A stretch of DNA of 64,000 bases from Pseudomonas laurylsulfativorans (GTDB lineage Bacteria; Pseudomonadota; Gammaproteobacteria; Pseudomonadales; Pseudomonadaceae): NCBI RefSeq assembly GCF_002906155.1, contig NZ_MUJK01000004.1:186001-250000 (forward strand). Reading direction: 5' to 3'. Shown here in pieces: positions 47,407 to 56,524 of the stretch (its first letter is position 1; the number at the start of each line of letters is the position of its first letter). The notes beneath the pieces are model-generated. The model did not search any database and had not been told where the DNA came from. It worked only from the letters and a program-made list of their open reading frames with translations. Both the position numbers and the translations under genes were made by a program.

Positions 47407-48570
47407 TCAGCGGGTTTCGTTGAACAGTTCACGACCGATCAGCATGCGACGGATCTCACTGGTGCCGGCACCGATTTCGTACAGCTTGGCGTCACGCAGC
47501 AGACGACCAGCAGGGAATTCGTTGATGTAGCCGTTGCCCCCTAGAATCTGGATCGCGTCGAGGGCCATTTGCGTTGCGCGTTCGGCACTGTAGAGGATCA
47601 CGCCGGCGGCGTCCTTGCGCGTGGTTTCGCCACGCTCGCAGGCCTGGGCCACCGCATACAGGTAAGCGCGGCTGGCATTGAGCTGGGTGTACATGTCGGC
47701 GACCTTGCCCTGGATCAGCTGGAATTCGCCAATGCTCTGGCCGAACTGCTTGCGGTCATGGATGTACGGCACGATCAGGTCCATGCACGCCTGCATGATC
47801 CCGGTCGGGCCACCGGAGAGCACGACGCGCTCGTAGTCGAGGCCGCTCATCAGCACTTTCACGCCGCCGTTGAGTACGCCGAGGATGTTTTCTTCCGGCA
47901 CTTCGACGTCATCGAAAAACAGTTCACAGGTGTTCGAGCCGCGCATACCGAGTTTGTCGAACTTGTTGCTGCGGCTGAAGCCTTTCCAGTCGCGCTCGAC
48001 GATGAAGGCGGTGATGCCGTGGGGGCCCTTTTCCAGATCGGTCTTGGCGTAGATCACGTAGGTGTTGGCGTCCGGGCCGTTGGTGATCCAGGTCTTGCTG
48101 CCGTTGAGCACGTACTTGTCGCCGCGTTTGTCGGCGCGCAGTTTCATCGAGACCACGTCGGAACCGGCGTTCGGTTCGCTCATGGCCAGGGCGCCGATGT
48201 GCTCGCCGCTGATCAGTTTCGGCAGGTATTTGGATTTCTGCTCGTGGTTGCCGTTGCGGTTTATCTGGTTGACGCACAGGTTGGAGTGCGCACCGTAGGA
48301 CAGGGCCACCGAGGCCGAGCCACGGCTGATTTCTTCCATTGCGACGACGTGAGCCAGGTAACCCAGGCCAGCGCCGCCGTACTCTTCCGGTACGGTGATA
48401 CCCAACAGGCCCATGTCGCCGAATTTGCGCCACAGGTCGGCGGGGAACAGGTTGTCGATGTCGATCTGAGCGGCGCGCGGGGCGATCTCTTTGGCGACGA
48501 AGGACTGAACCTGATCGCGCAGCATGTCGATGGTTTCACCGAGGGCAAAGTTCAGGGATGGGTAGCTCAT
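47407..48570 (-). CDS. liuA: Isovaleryl-CoA dehydrogenase
   Basis: A 387-residue acyl-CoA dehydrogenase. [13 protein letters not shown] contains the catalytic Glu (Glu247), in the position used by isovaleryl-CoA dehydrogenases rather than the C-terminal position of other family members. It oxidises isovaleryl-CoA to methylcrotonyl-CoA and passes electrons to ETF. It is first in liuABCD, downstream of two LiuR-like operators. Confidence 0.95.
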   Translation of the reverse strand: MSYPSLNFALGETIDMLRDQVQSFVAKEIAPRAAQIDIDNLFPADLWRKFGDMGLLGITVPEEYGGAGLGYLAHVVAMEEISRGSASVALSYGAHSNLCVNQINRNGNHEQKSKYLPKLISGEHIGALAMSEPNAGSDVVSMKLRADKRGDKYVLNGSKTWITNGPDANTYVIYAKTDLEKGPHGITAFIVERDWKGFSRSNKFDKLGMRGSNTCELFFDDVEVPEENILGVLNGGVKVLMSGLDYERVVLSGGPTGIMQACMDLIVPYIHDRKQFGQSIGEFQLIQGKVADMYTQLNASRAYLYAVAQACERGETTRKDAAGVILYSAERATQMALDAIQILGGNGYINEFPAGRLLRDAKLYEIGAGTSEIRRMLIGRELFNETR

Positions 48571-48626
48571 GGGTCACCTTTTGGCTTTTTTGTAGGGCGG
48601 GGAGGGCCGTGATTGGGTTCTCACCT

Positions 48627-48684
48627 TTACGTTAACGTAAGCCTGTGACGAATGGCTGTCAATCACCCTTTACGTTAACGTCAA
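48627..48684 (-). promoter_or_regulatory. Two LiuR-type operators upstream of liuA
   Basis: TTACGTTAACGTAA is a perfect 14-bp palindrome at 48627-48640, and TTTACGTTAACGTCAA is at 48669-48684. A TTGACA (48662-48657, minus) between them could be the -35 of the liuA promoter. A related site precedes liuR. Confidence 0.7.
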
Positions 48685-48730
48685 CTTGAGCGAGAGTAGA
48701 GCCAGTTCAAGATAGAACAGCGGACCAATT

Positions 48731-48831
48731 CTGTAGGAGCGAGCTTGCTCGCGATGAACTTGAAGGCGACGCATTTTTCAGGCTGTACGCGTCATCGTTG
48801 ACCTCCATCGCGAGCAAGCTCGCTCCTACAG
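48731..48831. repeat. REP doublet upstream of the acyl-CoA synthetase
   Basis: CTGTAGGAGCGAGCTTGCTC and its inverted copy, about 55 bp apart. Confidence 0.85.
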
Positions 48832-48879
48832 ATCCAGGTATCCGCCGGTAGCCCATAAATAAAGACAATAGGGGTCGTC

Positions 48880-50577
48880 ATGGATCAACCCAGTGCAAGC
48901 CCGCAACGCAGTTATACCCGTGGTTCCCAGGACAAAGCCTTGTTGGCGATGACCATCGGCCAGGCGTTCGATAACACCGCCGCGCAATACCCGGACGGGG
49001 AGGCGCTGGTGGTGCACCATCAACAGCTGCGCTACACCTGGCGGCAATTGGCGCAGGCTGCGGACCTGCACGCCAGGGCACTGCTGGCGCTGGGGCTGCA
49101 AGCAGGAGACCGCCTCGGCATCTGGGCACCGAACTGCGCGCAGTGGTGCATCACTCAGATTGCCACGGCGAAAATCGGCGTGATCCTGGTCAACATCAAT
49201 CCGGCCTACCGCAGTTCCGAGCTCGAGTATGTCTTGAAGCAATCCGGTTGCCAGTGGCTGGTCTGCGCCGGGGCCTTCAAGACTTCCAACTATCACGCCA
49301 TGTTGCAGGGCCTGGTGCCGGAACTGGCGGAGCAGTCCATCGGCAAATTGCTCAGCGAGCGGTTGCCGGAGTTGCGCGGCGTGATCAGCCTGGATGTGCA
49401 GCCGCCCAGCGGTTTCCTGCCGTGGTCGCAACTGACGGATCTGGCTGGCGGTGTGTCCCCTGAACAATTGCGCGAGCGTCAGGAAAGCCTGCATTTCGAC
49501 CAGGCGGTGAACATCCAGTACACCTCTGGCACCACCGGTTTTCCCAAGGGCGCGACCCTCAGTCACTACAACATTCTCAATAACGGTTACATGGTTGGCG
49601 AAAGCCTGGGCCTGACGGCGGCCGATCGCCTGGTGATCCCGGTGCCGCTATATCACTGTTTCGGCATGGTCATGGGCAACCTCGGCTGCATCACCCATGG
49701 CAGCACGATGATTTACCCCAACGATGCCTTCGATCCGCTGCTGACCCTGAGCACCGTCGCCGAAGAAAAGGCCACCGCACTGTACGGCGTGCCGACCATG
49801 TTCATCGCCATGCTCGATCAGCCGCAACGTGCCGAATTCGACCTGTCGAGCCTGCGCACGGGGATCATGGCGGGCGCAACCTGTCCTATCGAGGTGATGC
49901 GCCGGGTCATCAGCGAAATGCACATGAGCGAAGTGCAAATTGCCTACGGAATGACGGAAACCAGTCCGGTGTCATTGCAGACCGGTCCTTCAGACGACCT
50001 GGAACTGCGCGTGACCACCGTTGGTCGTACCCAGCCGCAACTTGAAAGCAAAATCATCGACGAAGCGGGCAACCTGGTGCCGCGTGGCACCATCGGTGAG
50101 CTGTGCACCCGCGGTTACAGCGTGATGCTGGGCTACTGGAATAACCCCGAAGGCACGGCAGAAGCGATCGATCAGGCCGGGTGGATGCACACCGGGGACC
50201 TGGCGAGCATGAACGACGAGGGTTATGTGTGCATTGCCGGGCGCAACAAGGACATGATCATCCGTGGCGGTGAGAACATTTACCCGCGGGAGCTCGAAGA
50301 GTTTTTCTTCACTCATCCAGCCGTTGCCGACGTGCAGGTGATCGGCATTCCTTGCTCTCGTTACGGCGAAGAGATCGTCGCCTGGATCAAGTTTCACCCC
50401 GGCCACAGCGCCACCGAGCAAGAGCTGCAAACCTGGTGCAAGGAGCGCATCGCACACTTCAAGACGCCGCGTTACTTCAAATTCGTCGAGGAGTTTCCGA
50501 TGACGGTAACAGGCAAGATTCAGAAATTCCGCATGCGCGAGATCAGTGTCGAGGAATTGCAAAGCAAGCTGGGCTGA
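48880..50577 (+). CDS. AMP-dependent acyl-CoA synthetase
   Basis: A 565-residue ANL-family ligase. The P-loop [11 protein letters not shown] is near residue 209, with [16 protein letters not shown] and the C-terminal GKIQKF lysine motif also present. It resembles medium-chain or branched-chain fatty acyl-CoA synthetases. Placement between liuA and liuE suggests activation of isovalerate or related branched acids (inference). AGGGG precedes the ATG. A hairpin terminator follows at 50723. Confidence 0.9.
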   Translation: MDQPSASPQRSYTRGSQDKALLAMTIGQAFDNTAAQYPDGEALVVHHQQLRYTWRQLAQAADLHARALLALGLQAGDRLGIWAPNCAQWCITQIATAKIGVILVNINPAYRSSELEYVLKQSGCQWLVCAGAFKTSNYHAMLQGLVPELAEQSIGKLLSERLPELRGVISLDVQPPSGFLPWSQLTDLAGGVSPEQLRERQESLHFDQAVNIQYTSGTTGFPKGATLSHYNILNNGYMVGESLGLTAADRLVIPVPLYHCFGMVMGNLGCITHGSTMIYPNDAFDPLLTLSTVAEEKATALYGVPTMFIAMLDQPQRAEFDLSSLRTGIMAGATCPIEVMRRVISEMHMSEVQIAYGMTETSPVSLQTGPSDDLELRVTTVGRTQPQLESKIIDEAGNLVPRGTIGELCTRGYSVMLGYWNNPEGTAEAIDQAGWMHTGDLASMNDEGYVCIAGRNKDMIIRGGENIYPRELEEFFFTHPAVADVQVIGIPCSRYGEEIVAWIKFHPGHSATEQELQTWCKERIAHFKTPRYFKFVEEFPMTVTGKIQKFRMREISVEELQSKLG

Positions 50578-50584
50578 CAAGGCC

Positions 50585-50687
50585 CCTGTAGGAGCGAGCT
50601 TGCTCGCGAAGAGCGTCAACGATAACGCGTGCAGCCTGGATAAACGCGGTGCCCTTGAGTTCTTCGCGAGCAAGCTCGCTCCTACAA
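50585..50687. repeat. REP doublet downstream of the acyl-CoA synthetase
   Basis: CCTGTAGGAGCGAGCTTGCT and its inverted copy, starting 8 bp after the stop codon. Confidence 0.85.
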
Positions 50688-50722
50688 AGGGCGCATCGGA
50701 AATCTCAAATGCCAGACAGCAC

Positions 50723-50751
50723 AAAGGGGAGCCGAAGCTCCCCTTTAATTT
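50723..50751 (+). terminator. Terminator of the acyl-CoA synthetase gene
   Basis: AAAGGGGAGC / GCTCCCCTTT stem of 10 bp with a CGAA tetraloop and a T-rich end. Confidence 0.75.
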
Positions 50752-51270
50752 GTCGTTGCGCGTGCTCTTTTTTTATTATTGAGGGTCGGTCTGTTGTTGT
50801 TTTTGGCAACCGTTGCCCTTTACAGCTGTTTTTGGCGATCCCCATCCGGGATCAAGAGCAAACGTATTTTTTTGAGCGCTGATCTACTTTCTCGCTAAGC
50901 GATCCAACCAGTTCGGGAGCTACCTGAAGGTAGTTTTATTATTCTCTGCCCGGTTGCGGGTCACTCCGAAAAGCACCCTGAAAAGCACATCTTCTCCAAA
51001 AAAATCTGTTAGCTGCGTCTCTGCCGTGTTGTTTTTGTTATGTCAGAGTCGTTACGTCTTGTTTTTATTAGGTTTGCCGCAATTTTTTTATTCTTGTTAT
51101 GCGATAGATATAGCAGAAGCCGTGCCAACTTTTTAAAAGTCTTTAAAATCAATGGTTTGAGTTTTAGTAGGGTTTTTCGCTTCAGGCAAAACCCTACATT
51201 TTGTTTCCGTGTTACTCGCTTACGCCCACGTTTGAGTCCGTGCGGTAACACCCGGACACACTCAGCGCAC
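50752..51270. other. AT-rich stretch without a supported gene
   Basis: About 520 bp of unusually AT-rich sequence for this window, with several long T runs. A small hairpin CTACC-TGAA-GGTAG followed by TTTTATTATT (50923-50946) and a long inverted pair GTAGGGTTTT / AAAACCCTAC (51167-51197) are visible. Neither open frame here has a start site or similarity that I can support. It may hold an untranslated RNA or be a horizontally acquired remnant. Confidence 0.5.
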
Positions 51271-52170
51271 TCACTGTGCGCTGCGGGCCCTGGCCACGCG
51301 GGAGCCGGTAGGGCGACCCAGTACGGTGCAAATCTGCTGACCGGCGATCATCAAGGCGTCGAGGTCGATTCCGGTGTCGATGCCCAGGCCGTTGAGCAGG
51401 TAAACCACGTCTTCGGTCGCGACGTTCCCGCTGGCACCCTTGGCATAGGGGCAGCCGCCGAGACCCGCGATGGAACTGTCGAACACCGAGATGCCTTCCA
51501 GCAAACTGGCGTAGATGTTGGCCACGGCCTGACCGTAGGTATCGTGGAAGTGCCCGGCGAGTTTTTCCCGGGGTACATCCTTTGATACCACTTCAAACAT
51601 TTTCCGGGTTGCGCCAGCGGTGCCGGTGCCGATGGTGTCCCCCAGCGAGACCTCGTAGCAGCCCATGGCGTACAGCTCGCGGGCGACCAGGGCGACCTGC
51701 TCCGGGGAGACGTTACCTTCATAGGGGCAGCCCAGCACACAGGACACATACCCGCGCACGGTAATCCCGTGTTGTTTCGCGGCGTCCATGATCGGCGCGA
51801 AACGCTCCAGGCTTTCGCTGATCGAGCAGTTGATATTGCGCCGGGAAAACGCCTCGGACGCCGCCGCGAACACGGCCACTTCCTTGACTCCGGCGGCAAG
51901 GGCATCTTCAAAACCGCGCAGATTGGGTGCGAGCGCGCCATAAACCACGCCCGGTTTGCGTTGGATTTGAGCAAAGACATCGGCGGAGCCGGCCATTTGC
52001 GGCACCCACTTGGGCGAAACGAAACTGCCGACTTCTATATAGCCGAGCCCGGCTGCGGTCAGTGCATCGACCAGTTGCACCTTGTCGGTAACACTGATGG
52101 GCTGGGCTTCGTTTTGCAGGCCGTCGCGTGGGCCGACTTCGACTATGCGTACGTGGGTGGGGAGGGGCAT
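51271..52170 (-). CDS. liuE: Hydroxymethylglutaryl-CoA lyase
   Basis: A 299-residue TIM-barrel lyase with the family N-terminus VEVGPRDGLQNE, the metal-ligand region FHDTYGQAVAN and the signature SVFDSSIAGLGGCPYAKGASGNVATED containing the catalytic Cys. It splits HMG-CoA to acetyl-CoA and acetoacetate, ending the liu route. It lies downstream of liuR on the same strand, with a REP pair between them, so liuR-liuE co-transcription is possible. Confidence 0.95.
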   Translation of the reverse strand: MPLPTHVRIVEVGPRDGLQNEAQPISVTDKVQLVDALTAAGLGYIEVGSFVSPKWVPQMAGSADVFAQIQRKPGVVYGALAPNLRGFEDALAAGVKEVAVFAAASEAFSRRNINCSISESLERFAPIMDAAKQHGITVRGYVSCVLGCPYEGNVSPEQVALVARELYAMGCYEVSLGDTIGTGTAGATRKMFEVVSKDVPREKLAGHFHDTYGQAVANIYASLLEGISVFDSSIAGLGGCPYAKGASGNVATEDVVYLLNGLGIDTGIDLDALMIAGQQICTVLGRPTGSRVARARSAQ

Positions 52171-52210
52171 GGGGTTCGACCTGTTTTATTTGTCTGAATG
52201 AACAGTAAAC

Positions 52211-52313
52211 CCTGTAGGAGCGAGCTTGCTCGCGATGGACTCCCAGGCACCGCGTTTATCCAGCAGGCACGCGTTATCGTTAACGACCATCGCGAGCAAG
52301 CTCGCTCCTACAA
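52211..52313. repeat. REP doublet between liuE and liuR
   Basis: CCTGTAGGAGCGAGCTTGCT and its inverted copy flank about 50 bp. Confidence 0.85.
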
Positions 52314-52324
52314 GGGGGCGGGTT

Positions 52325-52726
52325 TTATTGAATGACTTCCTGGCTTTTGAGCGTCTGCTCCAACGCCTGCACGCAGCGTTCTTCGGCAGTGTCCAGCTCC
52401 AGTTTCATCTGTTCGATGTCCAGCAACTGCTGCTCCAGCTGTTCCCGACGCTCGCTGATTTTTGCCAGCATGCTGTGCAACTGTTTGGTGTTACCGCTGG
52501 ACGGATCGTAAAGCTCGATCAGCTCGCGGCATTCGGCCAACGAGAAACCGATGCGTTTGCCCCGCAGGATCAGCTTCAGGCTGACCTTGTCGCGGGGCGA
52601 GTAAATGCGTTCCTGGCCCCGGCGCTCTGGGCTGAGCAGGCCTTGCTCTTCATAAAAGCGAATGGCGCGGGTGGTGATGTCGAGCTCGCGGGCGAGGTCG
52701 GAAATGCTGTAGGTCTGGCTGCTCAT
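52325..52726 (-). CDS. liuR: MerR-family regulator of the liu genes
   Basis: A 133-residue MerR protein with HTH at residues 1-70 (YSISDLARELDITTRAIRFYEEQGLLSPER) and a long C-terminal dimerisation helix. The sequence and locus match LiuR, which represses leucine/isovalerate catabolism and is relieved by branched-chain CoA or acid signals. The operator palindrome in its own promoter indicates autoregulation. Confidence 0.93.
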   Translation of the reverse strand: MSSQTYSISDLARELDITTRAIRFYEEQGLLSPERRGQERIYSPRDKVSLKLILRGKRIGFSLAECRELIELYDPSSGNTKQLHSMLAKISERREQLEQQLLDIEQMKLELDTAEERCVQALEQTLKSQEVIQ

Positions 52727-52768
52727 GGAAGCGCTCGCAAAAGGTCATGGCGCTAAGCTAATGGCAGG

Positions 52769-52784
52769 TTGACGTTTACGTCAA
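52769..52784 (-). promoter_or_regulatory. LiuR-type operator upstream of liuR
   Basis: TTGACGTTTACGTCAA is a near-palindrome sharing ACGTnnACGT with the liuA sites. It covers the -35 of a probable promoter (TTGACG to TAGCTT with an 18-nt spacer). Confidence 0.7.
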
Positions 52785-52805
52785 GCGATGTGAATTTTCA
52801 GTGTT

Positions 52806-52836
52806 CTTGCGGGCCACTTCGCGAGCAGGCTCGCAC
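52806..52836. repeat. REP half upstream of the IS110 element
   Basis: CGCGAGCAGGCTCGC within a degenerate REP half. The partner half lies beyond the insertion at 54059. Confidence 0.6.
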
Positions 52837-52895
52837 ACATCGGATCTGCTGTGAGCACGAAATCTTTGTACTACGAAGATTCCCTGTGGGAGATT

Positions 52896-53858
52896 CTATG
52901 TTTGGGGGGAACCCCCAAGCATAGAATTAGGCTTGTATTCACTTTGGTTTTTCATCAACGCGAACATCACTCTGGCCAGCTTGCGTGCCAGGATAACCAA
53001 GGCTTGAGTACCTTTTAGGCCTCTGGCCAGATAACTCTCGTAGTACGGTTTCCAGATCGGCGAACGGCTGGCGGCCATGGCGCTGTTGTGAAACAGGCGC
53101 CGGAACTCCGAGTCTCCTCGCTTGGAGAGTCGACGCCTTTGATCCTTTTGTCCTGACTGCCTCACCCGCGGATCCATGCCGAGGAAGGCCACGTATTCGT
53201 CGCTGTTAGCAAATTTTCCACGCAAAAACGCTGTGGCCGCTGCTGTGGCTGTCAGGAGCCCGACACCCTCGACGGCCTGGCAGCGCTTCACCTGATCCTG
53301 CATCCCGGCGTCCTCAGCAATCTCCTTGAGTGTTTTCTGAATCGTTTTTTCGAACTGGGCAATGGCGGCCAGAAGCTGCTTGAACTGTTCTTTGAGCAGG
53401 GGTTCGTTTTTCCAGCTTTGCTTGAGTGCGACACAGCCCCGGACCAACTGAGCCCGGCGACGAAGCAGGCTTTTGAGTTGGGTGTAAGCCTTCGGCGGAG
53501 GACTCCAGATCCTCAGTCTGTCGGACTCCCTGCTCAAGTAACGCGCCAGCAGTTCGGCATCCAAGGCATCTGTTTTCGCCCTCATGCCTATTCCGTCGCG
53601 GTATTTGTTGAGGCGACAGCCATCGATGACATAAACGTCATGGCCCATTTCATGGGCTATTTCCGTTGTATCAAGGTGATAGATATTGGTCGCTTCAAGC
53701 GCGATAGCGCTGTTCGCAGGTAGCGTCTTGAGCCATTGCTTCAGGGCTGATCGCTTGTTCGCGACATTTCGGGTTCGTTCCAGGTCGGATCGATAGATAA
53801 CAATCTCGTCCTTCGCCACATCCACACCAACGACCACCTGAGAATCAAGGATTGTCAT
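52896..53858 (-). CDS. IS110-family transposase (DEDD recombinase)
   Basis: A 320-residue IS110 transposase. The N-terminal DEDD (RuvC-like) domain begins VVVGVDVAKDE, with EATNIYH and AKTDALDAELLARYL giving the other acidic residues. The C-terminal transposase_20 domain (GVGLLTATAAATAFLRG, AFLGMDPRVRQSG, LSKRGDSEFRRLFHNSAM) carries the family serine. The gene is intact and starts at ATG 53858. It uses an RNA guide in the family members studied. Confidence 0.95.
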   Translation of the reverse strand: MTILDSQVVVGVDVAKDEIVIYRSDLERTRNVANKRSALKQWLKTLPANSAIALEATNIYHLDTTEIAHEMGHDVYVIDGCRLNKYRDGIGMRAKTDALDAELLARYLSRESDRLRIWSPPPKAYTQLKSLLRRRAQLVRGCVALKQSWKNEPLLKEQFKQLLAAIAQFEKTIQKTLKEIAEDAGMQDQVKRCQAVEGVGLLTATAAATAFLRGKFANSDEYVAFLGMDPRVRQSGQKDQRRRLSKRGDSEFRRLFHNSAMAASRSPIWKPYYESYLARGLKGTQALVILARKLARVMFALMKNQSEYKPNSMLGGSPQT

Positions 53859-54050
53859 GGCCCACCCTCCGAGCTAGGGTTTAAAGACTTGTTGGGGTTC
53901 ACCGTTGCGCTGGCTTGTTTCTATCGTCGGTCCGAGCCGATGCATTCCTTATCGGCGCATTAGGTGAAGGGGTGGGACGAAGTCTCCCACGGTCTGTACT
54001 GGTCAGAGTCAGATGACGAGCTTTAGTCCCACCCACCCCTTCAAGTCTAA
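53859..54050 (-). ncRNA. Candidate IS110 bridge RNA
   Basis: The roughly 190-nt leader before the transposase has an 11-bp perfect inverted pair (GAAGGGGTGGG at 54042-54032 and CCCACCCCTTC at 53976-53966) enclosing about 55 nt. In that loop GCTCG and GTGGGAG correspond to the two sides of the REP target (GCTCG left, CCCAC right, in element orientation). Position and size agree with bridge RNAs of IS110-group elements; the rest of the leader could hold the donor loop. This is prediction. Confidence 0.45.
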
Positions 54051-54058
54051 ACATACAA

Positions 54059-54075
54059 GCGAGCCTGCTCGCGAA
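54059..54075. repeat. REP half downstream of the IS110 element
   Basis: GCGAGCCTGCTCGCGAA, the right-hand part of the REP split by the insertion. Confidence 0.7.
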
Positions 54076-54097
54076 GAAGTCTCCGCGGTATAAAGCC

Positions 54098-55027
54098 CTA
54101 CACCTTCTCGAGCTTTTTCTCCTGCGCCGTCACCTGCTGGCACAACTCGATCATTTGCTCGCGCATCCAGCGGTTCGCCGGGTCCTGGTCAGTGCTTTCG
54201 TGCCAGTAAAGGTGGGTTTCCACCGGCGGTACATCGTTGACCGGCAGATAAAAGGCGTGCAGGTCGTTGCGGCGGGCAAAGCGTTCCGGCACGGTCATGA
54301 CCATGTCCGTCTGCTGCAATACTTGCGAGGCCATCAGGTAATGCTGGGAGCGCAGGGCGATCTTGCGCTGGATGCCCATCTTGCCCAGCGCCAGGTCGAC
54401 ATAGCCGAGGCCGCTGCGACGGCTGGAAATATGGATGTGGGTCAGGCCCAGGTAATCATCCAGCGTGAGTTTCTCCTTGCCCGCCAGCGGATGCCCCTTG
54501 CGCATGGCGCACACGTAGCGGTCTTCCATCAATTTGACGTGACGCACCTGCGGGTCGGTGTTGAGCGGCGCATCGACCGCGAAGTCCAGGCGTCCGGCCG
54601 CCAGTTCCTTGGTGGTTTCACGGCGTTTGGACAGGAAGCTTTCGATGATCACCGTCGGCGCCAGGCGGCGTAGACGCTGGAACAGCGGCGGCAGGATCAC
54701 CGCTTCGGTAAGGTCGGTCATGCTGATGCGATAGGTCTTGACCGCTTGCTGCGGGTTGAAAATGCGGCTCTCCTGCACAGACACGCGCAGCAGCGAGAGC
54801 GCGTTGCGCACCGGGCCGATGATGTTCTGGGCCATGGGCGTCGGCACCATGCCCTGGGCGGTGCGCACGAACAGCGGGTCGTTGAAGGTCTCGCGCAGCC
54901 GCGCCAGTGCGTTCGACACCGCCGGCTGGGTGATGCCGACAATCTGCCCGGCACGGGTCAGGTTGGCTTCGGTATAGATCGCGTCGAAGACGATGAAAAG
55001 GTTGAGATCGACCTTGCTCAGATTCAT
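54098..55027 (-). CDS. LysR-family regulator (NodD/LeuO-like)
   Basis: A 309-residue LysR protein starting MNLSKVDLNLFIVFDAIY, a pattern of the NodD/LeuO-like branch, with an effector domain from about 90. It is divergent from the acyl-CoA dehydrogenase gene, 166 bp away, and probably controls it. The inducer is unknown. Confidence 0.88.
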   Translation of the reverse strand: MNLSKVDLNLFIVFDAIYTEANLTRAGQIVGITQPAVSNALARLRETFNDPLFVRTAQGMVPTPMAQNIIGPVRNALSLLRVSVQESRIFNPQQAVKTYRISMTDLTEAVILPPLFQRLRRLAPTVIIESFLSKRRETTKELAAGRLDFAVDAPLNTDPQVRHVKLMEDRYVCAMRKGHPLAGKEKLTLDDYLGLTHIHISSRRSGLGYVDLALGKMGIQRKIALRSQHYLMASQVLQQTDMVMTVPERFARRNDLHAFYLPVNDVPPVETHLYWHESTDQDPANRWMREQMIELCQQVTAQEKKLEKV

Positions 55028-55192
55028 TACGCGGCTCTCTTAATGTGTGGGCGGACTGACCGTGACGATCAGTCGATCATATATCGGTGATGAATGTTTA
55101 TACACGCCGAGAATAGGCTAGGTAAATTATCAACGCTGTTCTAGCATCGATACATGACCTAAAACAACCTCCCCCAAGAAGGTATCTCGCTC

Positions 55193-56422
55193 ATGGATTT
55201 CGCTTATTCGCCCAAGGTTCAGGAACTGCGTGAGCGCGTAACAGCGTTCATGGACACTTACGTTTATCCCGCCGAAGCCGTGTTCGAGCGTCAGGTCGCC
55301 GAGGGCGATCGCTGGCAGCCGACCGCGATCATGGAAGAGCTCAAGCTCAAGGCCAAGGCTGAAGGCCTGTGGAATTTGTTTCTGCCTGAGTCCGAGCTCG
55401 GTGCCGGCCTGACCAACCTCGAATATGCGCCGCTGGCGGAAATCATGGGCCGCTCGCTGCTGGGGCCAGAGCCGTTCAACTGCTCGGCACCGGACACCGG
55501 CAACATGGAAGTGCTGGTGCGTTACGCCAACGAAGAGCAGAAACAACGCTGGCTCGAACCGCTGCTGCGCGGCGAGATCCGCTCGGCGTTCGCGATGACC
55601 GAACCGGACGTTGCGTCCTCCGACGCCACCAACATGGCCGCCCGCGCAGTGCGCGATGGTGACGAGTGGGTGATCAATGGCAAGAAATGGTGGACCTCGG
55701 GTGCTTGCGACCCGCGCTGCAAAATCCTGATTTTCATGGGCCTGAGCAATCCCGATGCACCGCGCCACGCCCAGCACTCGATGATTCTGGTGCCGGTGGA
55801 CACGCCCGGTGTGAAGATCGTGCGTCCACTGCCGGTGTTCGGTTACGACGACGCGCCTCATGGGCACGCCGAAGTGCATTTCGAAAACGTGCGGGTGCCG
55901 TACGAAAACGTCCTGTTGGGCGAAGGGCGCGGCTTCGAAATCGCTCAAGGTCGCCTTGGCCCTGGCCGGATTCACCACTGCATGCGTTCGATCGGCATGG
56001 CCGAGCGTGCGCTGGAACTGATGTGCAAGCGCTCGGTGAGCCGCACCGCGTTCGGCAAGCCTCTGGCGCGCTTGGGCGGTAACGTCGACAAGATCGCCGA
56101 CTCGCGGATGGAAATCGACATGGCACGCCTGCTGACTTTGAAAGCGGCGTACATGATGGACACCGTAGGCAACAAGGTGGCGAAAAGCGAGATCGCGCAG
56201 ATCAAGGTCGTCGCGCCAAACGTGGCATTGCGGGTGATCGACCGGGCGATCCAGATCCATGGCGGGGCAGGGGTTTCCAACGATTTCCCGCTGGCCTACA
56301 TGTACGCGATGCAGCGCACCCTGCGCCTGGCCGACGGCCCGGACGAAGTGCACCGTGCGGCGATCGGCAAGTTTGAAATCGGCAAATATGTGCCGAAAGA
56401 GATGCTGCGTAGCGGGCACTGA
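55193..56422 (+). CDS. Acyl-CoA dehydrogenase family protein
   Basis: A 409-residue acyl-CoA dehydrogenase of the ACAD10/11-like group: [20 protein letters not shown] start, [18 protein letters not shown]-binding segment, [11 protein letters not shown] and a C-terminal [16 protein letters not shown] motif. The substrate is not clear from sequence; it is probably a medium, long or branched acyl-CoA. AAGAAGG precedes the ATG. It is divergent from the LysR gene. Confidence 0.9.
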   Translation: MDFAYSPKVQELRERVTAFMDTYVYPAEAVFERQVAEGDRWQPTAIMEELKLKAKAEGLWNLFLPESELGAGLTNLEYAPLAEIMGRSLLGPEPFNCSAPDTGNMEVLVRYANEEQKQRWLEPLLRGEIRSAFAMTEPDVASSDATNMAARAVRDGDEWVINGKKWWTSGACDPRCKILIFMGLSNPDAPRHAQHSMILVPVDTPGVKIVRPLPVFGYDDAPHGHAEVHFENVRVPYENVLLGEGRGFEIAQGRLGPGRIHHCMRSIGMAERALELMCKRSVSRTAFGKPLARLGGNVDKIADSRMEIDMARLLTLKAAYMMDTVGNKVAKSEIAQIKVVAPNVALRVIDRAIQIHGGAGVSNDFPLAYMYAMQRTLRLADGPDEVHRAAIGKFEIGKYVPKEMLRSGH

Positions 56423-56451
56423 CAATGCAGAGTCTTTGTAGTCAGTGAGCT

Positions 56452-56493
56452 TTTGTGGCGGTGCGGCGTTCCGACAAGCCCCCTCGCCACAGT
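56452..56493. repeat. Degenerate single REP (type B)
   Basis: TTTTGTGGCGG and CCCCTCGCCACAG form a short imperfect inverted pair between two genes. Confidence 0.45.
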
Positions 56494-56524
56494 AAGCTCT
56501 CAGTCACATTGTTCGGGGCTCAAT

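Larger units (their letters stand above)
52893..54057 (-). mobile_element. IS110-family insertion sequence inserted in a REP
   Basis: Removing the element restores CCTGTGGGAGCGAGCCTGCT, which is a normal REP half in this genome. AG (CT on the element's strand) flanks both ends: 52891-52892 and 54058-54059. This fits a CT core as described for IS621-type elements. The ends share a short imperfect inverted repeat (TGTATGTTTAG against TCTATGTTTGG). The long non-coding region is upstream of the transposase, which places it in the IS110 rather than the IS1111 group. Confidence 0.75.
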
